DNA of 64,000 bases, taken from positions 62,001 through 126,000 of the forward strand of contig NZ_JALHLG010000003.1 of the NCBI RefSeq assembly GCF_022832375.1, written 5' to 3'. This DNA comes from Novosphingobium beihaiense. Its GTDB lineage: Bacteria > Pseudomonadota > Alphaproteobacteria > Sphingomonadales > Sphingomonadaceae. How positions within the stretch are numbered: position 1 is the stretch's first letter; each line of letters opens with the position of its first letter. Shown piece after piece: positions 15,187 to 25,761 of the stretch. Under the pieces are notes generated by a model. The model was not told where the DNA came from. It was given only the letters and a program-made list of their open reading frames with translations, and made no database searches. The translations under genes and the position numbers were made by a program.

Positions 15187-16242
15187 TCAGATCGGCGACC
15201 AGGGCTTTTCGCCTGCCTCTTCCTGCTCGCCTTCCGGCCGTTCGGTCACGGTCGCAGCGGGCAGGTATTCGATCACGGCGTCGAGCAGCTTGCTGATGCC
15301 CTTGCCGGTCGCGCCGGAAATCGGGAACACTTCATGCGCCCCGGCCTTGAGCAGTTCGCGGGCATAATCCGCTGCCAGTTCGTCATCGACGAGATCGATC
15401 TTGTTGAGCGCGACCAGACGCGGCTTCTCTTCCAGCCCGCCGCCATAGGCTTCCAGCTCTTCCTCGACGATCTGCATCGCCTCGACCGGATCGGCGCTGG
15501 AGATATCGATCAGGTGAACCAGCACGCGGCAGCGTTCGATGTGGCCCAGGAAACGGTCGCCAATTCCCGCACCGTCCGCCGCGCCCTCGATCAGGCCGGG
15601 AATGTCGGCCAGCACGAATTCGCGGTTCTTGTGATGCACGACGCCAAGCTGCGGACGCAGCGTGGTGAAGGCGTAGTCACCCACTTTGGCCTTGGTGTTC
15701 GAAAGCTTGTTGATGAACGTGGATTTGCCCGCGTTCGGCGTGCCGACAAGGCCGACATCGGCCAGCAGCTTCAGCCGCAGCCAGACCCACATTTCCTGCA
15801 CGGGCTCCCCCGGCTGGTGCTGGCGGGGCGCGCGGTTGGTACTCGTCTTGTAACTGGCATTGCCGCGCCCGCCGAGCCCGCCTTCAAGCATGACCACCCG
15901 CTGCCCGGCTTCGGTAAGGTCCGCCAGAACCGTCTCGCGGTCCTCGTCCGAGACGATCTGCGTGCCTACCGGCACCTTGATAACCAGTTCCTTGCCCGCC
16001 GCGCCATTGCGGTTCTTGCCCATGCCGTGGCCGCCGCGCGGAGCCTTGAAGTGCTGGGTATAGCGAAAGTCGATCAAGGTATTGAGGCCAGCCGCTGCTT
16101 CGAACACCACGTCGCCGCCGCGCCCGCCGTTGCCCCCGTCGGGCCCGCCGTACTCAATGTACTTCTCACGCCGGAAGCTCACCGCACCCGGCCCGCCTGC
16201 GCCGGAGCGAATGTAGATTTTGGCCTGATCGAGAAAGTGCAT
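15187..16242 (-). CDS. obgE: GTPase ObgE/CgtA
   Basis: 351 residues. The glycine-rich Obg fold at about residues 1-158 ([17 protein letters not shown]..., with [13 protein letters not shown]) is followed by the GTPase domain: G1 GTPNAGKST near 167, G3 DIPGLIEGA near 213, G4 NKID near 281. There is a short acidic tail. Obg binds the 50S subunit and links ribosome assembly to nutrient status. The start is ATG 16242. proB lies downstream on the same strand, and a tRNA-Ala gene lies just upstream. Confidence 0.97.
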   Translation of the reverse strand: MHFLDQAKIYIRSGAGGPGAVSFRREKYIEYGGPDGGNGGRGGDVVFEAAAGLNTLIDFRYTQHFKAPRGGHGMGKNRNGAAGKELVIKVPVGTQIVSDEDRETVLADLTEAGQRVVMLEGGLGGRGNASYKTSTNRAPRQHQPGEPVQEMWVWLRLKLLADVGLVGTPNAGKSTFINKLSNTKAKVGDYAFTTLRPQLGVVHHKNREFVLADIPGLIEGAADGAGIGDRFLGHIERCRVLVHLIDISSADPVEAMQIVEEELEAYGGGLEEKPRLVALNKIDLVDDELAADYARELLKAGAHEVFPISGATGKGISKLLDAVIEYLPAATVTERPEGEQEEAGEKPWSPI

Positions 16243-16340
16243 GGGTTATGTTTCCGGCGGGTTGTCTGCGGCGATTTCTGGTCCGCCAAAACGCGAACGG
16301 CCGCAGCAATGTGCGGCCGGTCAGCAAAAATATCAATTAC

Positions 16341-16416
<76 letters not shown>

Positions 16417-16542
16417 GTTCCAGTATCGCCCCGGTGCATTTCATGCCGCGCCGGGAGGCGACCCCTTAGCGAAGACCTCTTCGCCATGAAAGAGCAAAAA
16501 TGCGCCAGGGGAAAGATTCCGCGCGAGGAGGCAGCCAGTCCC

Positions 16543-17295
16543 CTAAGGCTGATAGCTGTTCGAACTGGCCGCCTGCTGCTGCACCTGCTGATCGAAATCC
16601 GGACGCACCGTGATCAGATCGCTGCTGTAGCGGGCCTGCCAGGCCGCAAGGTCTGCCTTGTACTTCTCATAGCTGTCAAAGAACGATTTGAACGGCTTTT
16701 CCATCTTGGCCAGGCCCACGAAGGAATAGGCATCGAACTGCCCCGGCGCCACGGTTTCCAGTTCCGTGGTCAGTTCCATCGCCGCCTTGCAGAAATCGGG
16801 ATCAACCGGCGGCAAGGCGAAGAAGTTGTAGACCTGGGTCTGATAGGATTCGCGCGCCACGATGGCCGCGCGCCCCCGGTGCTGCGTGCGGAAGCTGGCC
16901 CCGATTTCCTTGTTCGCGGCCGCAAGCTGCTTGGCATAGACATCCAGGAACCGCTTGTAGCCCGTCAGGATCGGCGCGTATTCCGGCTCCACGCAGTTGA
17001 GCGCAGCAACGTTATAGGCAGACCGCAGGTTCCACACCGCCTGCGAGGTGGAAATGCCGGAGTTGACCGTGTGCCGGTTGCCATTGGCATCGATCGGCGG
17101 AATGGTCATCTCCAGCGGAGCGCCCATCGGCGGCACCGGCATCGGCGGAATGACCACGACCTTGGGCGGCGGAGGCGGCGGCGGAGGCGGCGGTGTGGGC
17201 GCACAGCCCGAAAGCGCTGCCACGGTCAGAACAATCGCCGAACCTGCCAGAAGCGGCAGCCTGCGGCCAAGGCCTTTGAACTTGCGGTAATCCAC
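16543..17295 (-). CDS. predicted lipoprotein with polyproline linker, function unknown
   Basis: 250 residues from a GTG start. A lipoprotein signal ([16 protein letters not shown], lipobox LSGC, Cys about residue 32) is followed at once by a run of ten prolines, a flexible segment, and a globular ~190-residue domain rich in helices with Cys81- and Cys148-like residues. The rigid polyproline stretch after the lipid anchor suggests a spacer holding the domain away from the membrane. I do not recognise the domain; similar proteins occur in sphingomonads as hypothetical proteins. The gene is isolated between tRNA-Ala and a terminator. Confidence 0.8.
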   Translation of the reverse strand: MDYRKFKGLGRRLPLLAGSAIVLTVAALSGCAPTPPPPPPPPPPKVVVIPPMPVPPMGAPLEMTIPPIDANGNRHTVNSGISTSQAVWNLRSAYNVAALNCVEPEYAPILTGYKRFLDVYAKQLAAANKEIGASFRTQHRGRAAIVARESYQTQVYNFFALPPVDPDFCKAAMELTTELETVAPGQFDAYSFVGLAKMEKPFKSFFDSYEKYKADLAAWQARYSSDLITVRPDFDQQVQQQAASSNSYQP

Positions 17296-17342
17296 CCAAT
17301 CTCACTCCATCACGCCCAGTGATATCTAGCGCCAGCATGCGG

Positions 17343-17380
17343 TAAAAGAAATGCCCGGTGCGACGAAACGCACCGGGCAT
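17343..17380 (-). terminator. intrinsic terminator after the Bax-inhibitor-1 gene
   Basis: A perfect 12-bp stem ATGCCCGGTGCG/CGCACCGGGCAT (17351-17362 with 17369-17380) and 6-nt loop, followed on the minus strand by TTCTTTT. It lies 64 bp past the stop at 17445. Confidence 0.85.
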
Positions 17381-17444
17381 CCCTATCAGTCGAATCGAGA
17401 CTGTGGATTACCGCGTCAATACGGCGCGATCACAGCTCCCAAGT

Positions 17445-18185
17445 TCAGTTGCGCTGACCCAGGAAGCTCAGCAGGAACTGGAACATGTTGATGAAGTCCA
17501 GATAGAGGCTGAGCGCACCGAGCACGACCGCCTTGCCGACGAATTCGGTGCCACGCAGGTGGTAGTACTGGTTCTTGAGCATCTGCGTGTCATAAGCGGT
17601 AAGGCCGGCAAAGATCAGCACGCCCAGAACCGAGATCGCCAGCTGCAGCACGGTCGAACCGACAAACAGGTTGATCAGCATCGCCACCAGAATGCCAACG
17701 AGGCCCATGATCAGGAACGTGCCGAAGCCCGACAGATCCTTCTTGGTGGTGTAGCCATAGAGGCTAAGCCCCGCGAAGGCCGCCGCGGTCGCGAAGAACG
17801 TGGTCGCAATCGAGCTCGCGGTGAAGACCAGGAAGATCGTCGAGAGCGACAGGCCCATGATCACGCAGAAGCCCCAGTAGAGCATCTTGAGCGTCGATTC
17901 CTGGAAACGGTTGGCGCCGCCGCTGATCGCGAAGACGAAACCGAGCGGGGCCAGCATCACCAGCCAGCGCAGCGGCGACGTCATCATCTGCATCGCCATG
18001 CCGGATTCCGCGAAGAGCATCGCGACAACGCCCGACAGCAGGACACCAGAGGCCATGTAATTGTAAATCGACAACATGTGCCGCCGCAGCCCCATGTCAT
18101 AGGTGGCCTGGCCAGCCGCACGTCCGTCAAGGCTGGGCGACGCACCGAAGCCCTGACGGGGCTGGGGGTCGTTCCAATTCGCCAT
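17445..18185 (-). CDS. Bax inhibitor-1/YccA family membrane protein
   Basis: 246 residues from ATG 18185 with an AAAGGGAG ribosome-binding site; upstream in-frame codons add non-conserved sequence. Seven hydrophobic helices span about residues 40-245 after a soluble, glycine-rich N-terminus. The family signature GLSLYGYTTKKDLS is near residue 155, and the conserved Asp in LTAYDTQ is near 205. BI-1 proteins in bacteria act as pH-sensitive Ca2+ leak channels (BsYetJ) or modulate FtsH (YccA). The gene is monocistronic with a strong terminator. Confidence 0.93.
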   Translation of the reverse strand: MANWNDPQPRQGFGASPSLDGRAAGQATYDMGLRRHMLSIYNYMASGVLLSGVVAMLFAESGMAMQMMTSPLRWLVMLAPLGFVFAISGGANRFQESTLKMLYWGFCVIMGLSLSTIFLVFTASSIATTFFATAAAFAGLSLYGYTTKKDLSGFGTFLIMGLVGILVAMLINLFVGSTVLQLAISVLGVLIFAGLTAYDTQMLKNQYYHLRGTEFVGKAVVLGALSLYLDFINMFQFLLSFLGQRN

Positions 18186-18328
18186 TTCAAACTCCCTTTC
18201 ACGGGGGTTTCCGCACAACGCGGTCCCCGGACATCCTCAATATCGGGCCGTATTCCTAAAGATTCAAGAAAAACCGGGCCTGAACATTTGTGACAAATTG
18301 TACGAAGCTCCCTTAGAGGTGCTTCGGC

Positions 18329-19135
18329 TCATCCCTTGCGCGCTTCGGCCGCCATTTCGGCATTGCGGTCACGCGAGGCCGCCATCGCTGCGGCCACGAT
18401 CTGCGCCAGTGCCTTATCCTGATCGAGCACGTTCATGCCCGCGCGGGTCGAACCGCCGGGACTGGCCACCTTGTCGGCCAGTTCCCCGGGCGAAAACTCC
18501 GAAGATGCGGCGAGCTGGGCCGCGCCTTCCACCATCGCCAGCGCCAGCCGCTGCGACTGCCCTTCATCCAAGCCCAGCGCCACGGCGCCAGCCGCCAGCG
18601 AATCGATAAAGCGGTAGACGAAAGCCGGACCACAGCCCGCCAGCGCCGTAACGGCATCGAACAGCGTTTCATCGGCCAGCCATTCCGGCGTGCCCAGATG
18701 CGCCATCATCGCCGTGACAGCGGAGCGGCCGATCTCATCGAGCCCCCGTGCATCAAGCGCGATGGGCGATTTGCCGATGGCAGCAGCCAGATTCGGCATG
18801 ATCCGCACGATCGCGCCTGCATCGGGAAAGCGCGCCGAGAGACTGTCGAACTCGACACCTGCCAGGATCGAGAACAGCACCGTCTCGCGCCCGGCCAGCG
18901 GCGCCAGAACCGTGGCCACATCGTCCAGCCCCTGCGGCTTAACCCCCAGCATGATCGCATCGAAGCGGCCCTCGGGCAGCGTGCGCAGCAAAGTCACGCC
19001 ATCGGGCACCTCGCTGCGGTGCGGATCGACGACAGTGAAACGCGAGGCCGGAATGCCTCCGGCCAGCCAGCCAGTGAGCATAGCGCCGGCCATGTTGCCG
19101 CAGCCGACGAGTAGAATGTTCTGAAAACGGTCCAT
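18329..19135 (-). CDS. proC: pyrroline-5-carboxylate reductase
   Basis: 268 residues from ATG 19135. The N-terminal NADPH-binding motif ILLVGCGNMAGAM is at about residues 6-18. The C-terminal ProC dimerisation domain contains LAGCGPAFVYRFIDSLA (about 166-182) and the PGGSTRAGMNVL signature (about 227-238). The enzyme performs the last step of proline synthesis. It starts 45 bp after the YbjN-like gene and is probably co-transcribed with it, a frequent alphaproteobacterial arrangement. Confidence 0.96.
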   Translation of the reverse strand: MDRFQNILLVGCGNMAGAMLTGWLAGGIPASRFTVVDPHRSEVPDGVTLLRTLPEGRFDAIMLGVKPQGLDDVATVLAPLAGRETVLFSILAGVEFDSLSARFPDAGAIVRIMPNLAAAIGKSPIALDARGLDEIGRSAVTAMMAHLGTPEWLADETLFDAVTALAGCGPAFVYRFIDSLAAGAVALGLDEGQSQRLALAMVEGAAQLAASSEFSPGELADKVASPGGSTRAGMNVLDQDKALAQIVAAAMAASRDRNAEMAAEARKG

Positions 19136-19180
19136 GCCCGCCCGCTTAGGCCAGCATGCGGGCGCTGCCAAGGGGAGCCC

Positions 19181-19699
19181 TCAGGCTTCCCCGGCCGCAT
19201 CAACCAGTGCGGCAGCCAGCGCCTCCTGCGGGGTCTTGTCCCCCCACAGGATGAACTGGAACACCGGATAGAAGCGGTCGCACTCCTCGATCGCGGCTTC
19301 CACCACCATCTGCGCCTGACCAGGCCCGAGCAAGCCGTCCTCGCCCAGCATCAGCCCGTGGCGGAAGAGCACCACGCCGCCATTCGACCAGACATCGAAG
19401 TGCCCCAGCCAGACCTGCTCGTTGATCATCGCCAGCGCTTCGAACACAGCCGCGCGCTTGCCTTCGGTAATACGGACATCAGGCAGGCACAGCAGCTGCA
19501 GCACCCGGTCCTCGGCGCGCCAGACCGCCTGGAGCTGATACGTTGTCCAGGCCCCCTTCACTTCCGCGGAGATTTCGTCCTCGCTGGAATATTCGAAGGG
19601 CCAGTCGCGCGCTTCGAACAGCGACGCAAGCATCTCCACCGGAGCTGCCTCATCATCGCGATCGATATCGTCCTGAACCGTCCTCATAAATTCCGACAC
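19181..19699 (-). CDS. YbjN domain-containing protein
   Basis: 172 residues from GTG 19699 with GGAGGG just upstream. After an acidic N-terminus, the YbjN/T3SS-chaperone-like fold covers about residues 20-150 (VEMLASLFEARDWPFEYSS, then LPDVRITEGKRAAVFEALAM). YbjN proteins are regulatory or chaperone-like and affect motility and stress responses in enterobacteria by unclear mechanisms. The gene sits upstream of proC and is probably in its operon. Confidence 0.85.
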   Translation of the reverse strand: MSEFMRTVQDDIDRDDEAAPVEMLASLFEARDWPFEYSSEDEISAEVKGAWTTYQLQAVWRAEDRVLQLLCLPDVRITEGKRAAVFEALAMINEQVWLGHFDVWSNGGVVLFRHGLMLGEDGLLGPGQAQMVVEAAIEECDRFYPVFQFILWGDKTPQEALAAALVDAAGEA

Positions 19700-19835
19700 A
19701 AACCCTCCGCGTGCTACGCCAGCATGGATGCTTTGCCGGGGCGGTGTAGCACAATGCAGCGGGCACGATCGGCTGCGTAAAACTGCACAAGTCTGTTTAC
19801 AGGGTGTGGATAAGGCTAATCACGCCTTAACGAAA

Positions 19836-19864
19836 GCTCAGGAATTGAACTGAAATTCCTGAGC
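19836..19864 (-). terminator. probable terminator of the dcw operon
   Basis: A perfect 11-bp stem GCTCAGGAATT/AATTCCTGAGC with a 7-nt loop, followed on the minus strand by TTTCGTT. It begins 18 bp after the SPOR-protein stop, so it would end transcripts running through ftsZ. Confidence 0.65.
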
Positions 19865-19882
19865 GTTTCGAAACAACCAGGA

Positions 19883-21670
19883 TCAATTGACGGGAAGAAC
19901 GTCAACCACTTGTCCCGCCGGACTGGTCCACGGCAGCGCATCGTTGAACCCCGCCTTCTTGAGATCGGCGATGAATTCGTTGGCCGCCTTTCGCGTTTCG
20001 AAAGGGCCAGCCAAGATACGGTTGGTTCGGCCCATTTCAGTGACATAGGCCTTGCGCCCCTTGAACAGCGCCGGTTCCCGACGGGTATAGCGCCGCCAGT
20101 CGAACGCAATCGCCTTCTTGTCACGCCCGACACCGATCTGCACCCAGATGCGGCTGGGATGCGCGGGCGGCGCAGGCTTCTGCGGCTTCGGCTTGGCTTT
20201 GGGCTTTGGCCGCGCTGGGTCGATCTGGCGAATATCGACAGCCCCCGAAGCTGGGGCCGCCCGCAAGGCCGGTTTGCCCAAATCGGCAAAAGCTGCGGAC
20301 AGCGACGGTGCCGGAGCGGGCTCTGCCGTTCTAGGAGCCGGCTTGGCGGCCGGAGCCTGCTTCGGCGCGGAAGAAGACGGCGCGGCAGACGCGCCTGCAG
20401 ACGGCAGGCTGGCGAGATTGAACCCCGGCGCCGGAGCCTTTGCGGGAGTCGTTTCCCGCGGCTTCGGATTCCGGACAGGGACAGCGCCGGGCGCTGGCGG
20501 CGAAGGCTTGCGCTCAGGCGCCGTGGCCGTGGCCGTGGCCATAGGCCGGGATGCGGCGAGCGGCGGAAGCTCGCCAGTGCTTTCGATCGCGGGCTTGGGC
20601 TCCGGCGGCGGTGTCCTGTCGGGATCGGCAGCGGCCACGGCAGCCCGCGAAGGCTTGCGGCGGTTCTTCTTCGCATCGGCCTTTACCGCCTTCGCATTCT
20701 TACCGCCACGGTCCAGCGCATCCCCCTTGGGAACAAGCGCGGCGTCCGCCGAAGCCACACGCGGCGGCGAATAGGCGGCAATGCGCGGATCGTCCTGACC
20801 AATTTCGGACGCACGCGGAAAGCGGCCAAGATTGGCAGCGGCAGCCTGCTGTGCCCGGGTGAGGCGCGGCATGTACCGCATATAGGGCGCCACGCTTTCA
20901 GCCAGCTTCGGCGGCAGGATGGTTTCGGTGATGTCCACTGCCTGTTTGGTCTCACCCGCGATGGCAAGGGCAAAGGCCCGCGCCCGCCAGCCCGGCTTGT
21001 CCTGCTTGCGCAGCAGCGGCATCAGCGTGGTTTCGGCGCCCTTCTGGTCGCCCGCGATGGCCTGGCTGATCGCAAGGCGCATGCGCACCTCCTCGCTGGG
21101 GTTCGCGAGCATGGCCATCGCATAGTAACGCTGCGCCGACGCGTTATCGCCCACGAGATCGTAAGCCAGACCACGGTCATCGGCGATCTGCGAAGGCACG
21201 GCCCCGGCCTTTTCGGCCTCGGTGAAATAGGGGATGGCCGTCACCGGATCGCCGCTCAGCACATATGTGCGCGCAAGCCCCGCCTTGACCCGGGCATCGT
21301 TCGGCACGATCTCGTTCGCGCGGCGGTAAAAGCCGATAGCCGCTTCCAGATCGCCCAGGCTGCGCGCGGCATCGCCCGCCTCCACCAAGGCATCGGTATC
21401 GCGCGGATCGCGGCCCAGCTTCGTCAGCGCATCGCTCAGCCGCTCCGTGTTCGGGTTGGGAAGCGCCTGCACGACCGGCTGGGAAACCACCGGAGCGCCC
21501 TGCGCGAACGCACCGGCAGACCAGATGGCAGACGCGCCAACGGCAGCGCCCGCCAATAACCGCAATACCTCTTCCACCCGCAAAACCCGAGACACCCTTG
21601 CCAAGACAGCAGCCGCGGCCCGGCTGCAAGCCGCCCTATGCAGCCCGTCCGATGAACCTCGGACGAACAT
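19883..21670 (-). CDS. TPR- and SPOR-domain cell-envelope protein
   Basis: 595 residues if the ATG at 21670 is used. The signal-peptide-like segment (LRLLAGAAVGASAIWSAGAF) begins only at about residue 36, so a later GTG/TTG start is possible. After cleavage near AQG, TPR-like repeats span about residues 75-250. A long Pro/Ala/Lys-rich disordered region runs from about 290 to 500. A C-terminal SPOR domain occupies about 505-590 (IWVQIGVGRDKKAIAF, ILAGPFETRKAANEF). SPOR domains bind denuded septal peptidoglycan. Position directly after ftsZ, 60 bp apart, fits a septal role, perhaps scaffolding division or wall enzymes. The specific function is unknown. Confidence 0.85.
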   Translation of the reverse strand: MFVRGSSDGLHRAACSRAAAAVLARVSRVLRVEEVLRLLAGAAVGASAIWSAGAFAQGAPVVSQPVVQALPNPNTERLSDALTKLGRDPRDTDALVEAGDAARSLGDLEAAIGFYRRANEIVPNDARVKAGLARTYVLSGDPVTAIPYFTEAEKAGAVPSQIADDRGLAYDLVGDNASAQRYYAMAMLANPSEEVRMRLAISQAIAGDQKGAETTLMPLLRKQDKPGWRARAFALAIAGETKQAVDITETILPPKLAESVAPYMRYMPRLTRAQQAAAANLGRFPRASEIGQDDPRIAAYSPPRVASADAALVPKGDALDRGGKNAKAVKADAKKNRRKPSRAAVAAADPDRTPPPEPKPAIESTGELPPLAASRPMATATATAPERKPSPPAPGAVPVRNPKPRETTPAKAPAPGFNLASLPSAGASAAPSSSAPKQAPAAKPAPRTAEPAPAPSLSAAFADLGKPALRAAPASGAVDIRQIDPARPKPKAKPKPQKPAPPAHPSRIWVQIGVGRDKKAIAFDWRRYTRREPALFKGRKAYVTEMGRTNRILAGPFETRKAANEFIADLKKAGFNDALPWTSPAGQVVDVLPVN

Positions 21671-21730
21671 CGCAGCGATCCGCCACCGCCCGGCTGCCCA
21701 TCAGGGCATTCCGCCGCACGGCGCCGCCCG

Positions 21731-23290
<1,560 letters not shown>

Positions 23291-23347
23291 TCTGCTCTCC
23301 TGGCACTTCCGCGCGCGAAGAAATTACTTTGACCAGTCTGATTGCAC

Positions 23348-23365
23348 GCTTCGACTCTTCGAAGC
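23348..23365. other. small inverted repeat in the ftsA-ftsZ spacer
   Basis: GCTTCGA-CTCT-TCGAAGC, perfect 7-bp arms, about 58 bp upstream of the ftsZ start and inside the only long gap of the cluster. It could be an mRNA hairpin in the ftsZ leader or an operator. No T-run follows, so an intrinsic terminator is unlikely. Confidence 0.3.
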
Positions 23366-23477
23366 AAAGCATCGCAACCCTTTGTCCACAGCGAAACCGC
23401 CGATTCACGGCATTTCCCGCCATCCGGCCTCAGTCCCTGCACGGCTGGTCCGGCTGCCGTTCGCAGCCCGCACCGGT

Positions 23478-24758
23478 TCAAAAATATTCCTTAAGCGCAT
23501 GATAAACACGGCTGACCATTCCCAGACTGCCCAGCTTCACGGTCTGCTGCATGCGGCGCCCCATCGAACGGATATCGACAGGATCGTTCGCAGCATAAAG
23601 CACCAGCCCTGCCAGTGTCGAGAAGCCCGGCTTCACATGGGCCTCGGGCAGTCCCGCCAGATGCGGCACCCGTCCGATACGCACCGGCTTGCCGATGGCG
23701 GCCTGCGCATAGTCGGCCAGTCCCACCAGCTCCGCGCCGCCGCCGGTGAACACCACCTGCTGGCCGCGCTGGCCGTTGAAGCGCATCGTCTTGAGCGCCT
23801 TGTTCACCTCTTCCATGATCACGCCGAGCTGGCCCGTGATCACACCGATCAGTTCAGCACGCGGAATCCGGTTCTTGTCATCGGCATGGCGCGCGCGCGG
23901 GCCGTTCTCTTCCTCGCCCGGGGCATAGACCGGGATCATCTCGCGGTGATCGTGCGGGCTGGCGATCGCCGAGCCGTTGACGCACTTGAGCCGCTCGGCC
24001 TGGAACCGGCGAATGCCGAAAGCAGATGCCACCACATCGGTAATATCGGCAGAGCCCATCGGGATGGCGATCATGTCCTTGAGCATGCCCTGCCCGTAGA
24101 TCGCCACATTGGTGACTTCCGCGCCGAATTCGACCAGTGCCACGCCCAGATCGCGCTCTTCCGGCGAAAGGCAGGCCTGCCCCGCCGCGATGGGCGAGGC
24201 GACGACCGCCTCCACTTCAAGGTGTGCGCTCTGCACGGCCTCGGTCAGGTTGCGGATCGGCGCGCCGTCGGCCAGCATGACGTGGATATCGACGCCCAGC
24301 CGCTCTGCATGGAGCCCTTTGGGATTGGCCACGCCATGCGCCCCGTCGAGCCGGTACTGCGCGGGCTGAGCGTGGAGCACCATGCGCCCGTCCGGCCGGA
24401 TTACCTCGCGCGCGGAGATCAGAAGCTGGTCGATATCTTCCTGCTCGATCCGGCGCCCGCCGATCTCTGCATCGAACTGATCGATACGGCTGGCGAGCCC
24501 TGCCCCGGAACAGCCGATCCAGACTTTCTGCACGGCGGTGTCGGCCATCTTCTCGGCCCGGTCGATGGCATCGCGCACGGCATAAGTAGCCGCCGCGATA
24601 TCCGTTACATAGCCGCGTTTGATGCCCTGGCTGGCCCGGTGGCCCGATCCGAGCACGACCATGTCGCCCATCTCGTTGATCCCCGCGACGATCGCGGAGA
24701 TGCGGAACGAGCCGATGTTGACCGCGCCGAACACGCGGGTGATGCGGGGTGCCGCCAT
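23478..24758 (-). CDS. ftsA: cell division protein FtsA
   Basis: 426 residues, actin-like ATPase that tethers FtsZ to the membrane. The N-terminal phosphate-binding strand is VFGAVNIGSFRISAIVAG (about 9-26), the 1C subdomain lies at about 90-170, and the second phosphate loop VFTGGGAELVG is near 335. The C-terminal amphipathic helix (GMVSRVYHALKEYF, last residues) is the membrane-targeting sequence. The start lies 64 bp downstream of the ftsQ stop. Confidence 0.97.
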   Translation of the reverse strand: MAAPRITRVFGAVNIGSFRISAIVAGINEMGDMVVLGSGHRASQGIKRGYVTDIAAATYAVRDAIDRAEKMADTAVQKVWIGCSGAGLASRIDQFDAEIGGRRIEQEDIDQLLISAREVIRPDGRMVLHAQPAQYRLDGAHGVANPKGLHAERLGVDIHVMLADGAPIRNLTEAVQSAHLEVEAVVASPIAAGQACLSPEERDLGVALVEFGAEVTNVAIYGQGMLKDMIAIPMGSADITDVVASAFGIRRFQAERLKCVNGSAIASPHDHREMIPVYAPGEEENGPRARHADDKNRIPRAELIGVITGQLGVIMEEVNKALKTMRFNGQRGQQVVFTGGGAELVGLADYAQAAIGKPVRIGRVPHLAGLPEAHVKPGFSTLAGLVLYAANDPVDIRSMGRRMQQTVKLGSLGMVSRVYHALKEYF

Positions 24759-24822
24759 TATGCGATGCCCTCGCGGTACTGGTTCATGTCATGCCCCATG
24801 CCGTGTTCTGCCCCTGTGCACC

Positions 24823-25761
24823 TCATTGCGCGTCCGCCTGCGCGGTATGCGGCACCGCACCGGCCTTGAGCGCCAGTTCCTTGCCCTCTTCGTCGGGGAT
24901 GCGCATGTAGATGCGGTCCTTCGCGCGCATATCGAAAGCCGTGACCTTACCGCCCAGCAGCCGGTTGGTGCCATCCAGCCGGGCGAACGTAACCAGCGCG
25001 CTGGCCGATTCCCGATCCCCCTCCGGCAAGGCAAGAACCTGTCCGGTGTGGAACGTGAGATTCCAGCGCCGGTTGCCGATCCATTCCGCCTCGGCCACGC
25101 GCGGTTTCAGGGCGGGCGCGGCTTCAAGCAGGTGCGAAAGCTGCACGACCTGCTGCCCCGCGCCCGGACCGGACACGATCAGCTTGCCCTGCGCATTCTT
25201 GCGGCTGATCACTTCAAGTTCGTGCCCGGTATCGTCGATAAGCACGAAACGGTCCGCCTTGCGCAGCACCGCGTGCGGCTTGCGCTCAACGATATCGACC
25301 ACCAGCGTATCGGGAAGCTGGCGCGACACCCGAGCATCCTCAACCCACGAAAGTCCCAGCAGTTCCTGGCGCAGCTTTTCCAGATTGACCAGCGGCATCG
25401 CCCGGTCCCGCTCGGCCAGCGCCTTTTCGTAGACCCGCTGCTGATTGAGGTTCTTCACACCGCGCACTTCCACGCGCTTCACCTCGAACCCGGTCTCCGC
25501 CGCGACATGCGCAAGCTGGTAACTGGCCATCGCAGGCAGCCCTGCCATCGATGCGACCACCCAGGCCAGCACCACCGCACCTCCGAGGATCGCGAAAAGG
25601 AAGATGCGGTGCAACTGCTCTTCGGAAAACGGCAGCCAGCCCATGACCATGTCGAGCACGGAACCGGTCTGCGCCCGTGCCGAGCGAACCTTGGCCTTGG
25701 TGCCCTGCGAAGCGGCAGCCTTGCGCGCGGTCGTCGCCTTGCGCCGGATCGTGGTGCTCAT
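24823..25761 (-). CDS. ftsQ: cell division protein FtsQ
   Basis: 312 residues from the ATG at 25761, which overlaps the ddl stop by 4 nt (ATGA). A Lys/Arg/Ala-rich cytoplasmic N-terminus (~60 residues) is followed by one transmembrane helix (about 66-90, LFAILGGAVVLAWVVASMAG), a POTRA domain (about 105-170, FEVKRVEVRGVKNL) and the FtsQ beta domain. FtsQ forms the FtsQLB complex that gates septal PBP activity. The long basic N-terminal tail is typical of alphaproteobacteria. Confidence 0.95.
   Translation of the reverse strand: MSTTIRRKATTARKAAASQGTKAKVRSARAQTGSVLDMVMGWLPFSEEQLHRIFLFAILGGAVVLAWVVASMAGLPAMASYQLAHVAAETGFEVKRVEVRGVKNLNQQRVYEKALAERDRAMPLVNLEKLRQELLGLSWVEDARVSRQLPDTLVVDIVERKPHAVLRKADRFVLIDDTGHELEVISRKNAQGKLIVSGPGAGQQVVQLSHLLEAAPALKPRVAEAEWIGNRRWNLTFHTGQVLALPEGDRESASALVTFARLDGTNRLLGGKVTAFDMRAKDRIYMRIPDEEGKELALKAGAVPHTAQADAQ

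Noticed and set aside
17150..17210. GGC-rich triplet run as a possible repeat element.
   Set aside because: It is the codon run for ten prolines in the lipoprotein.
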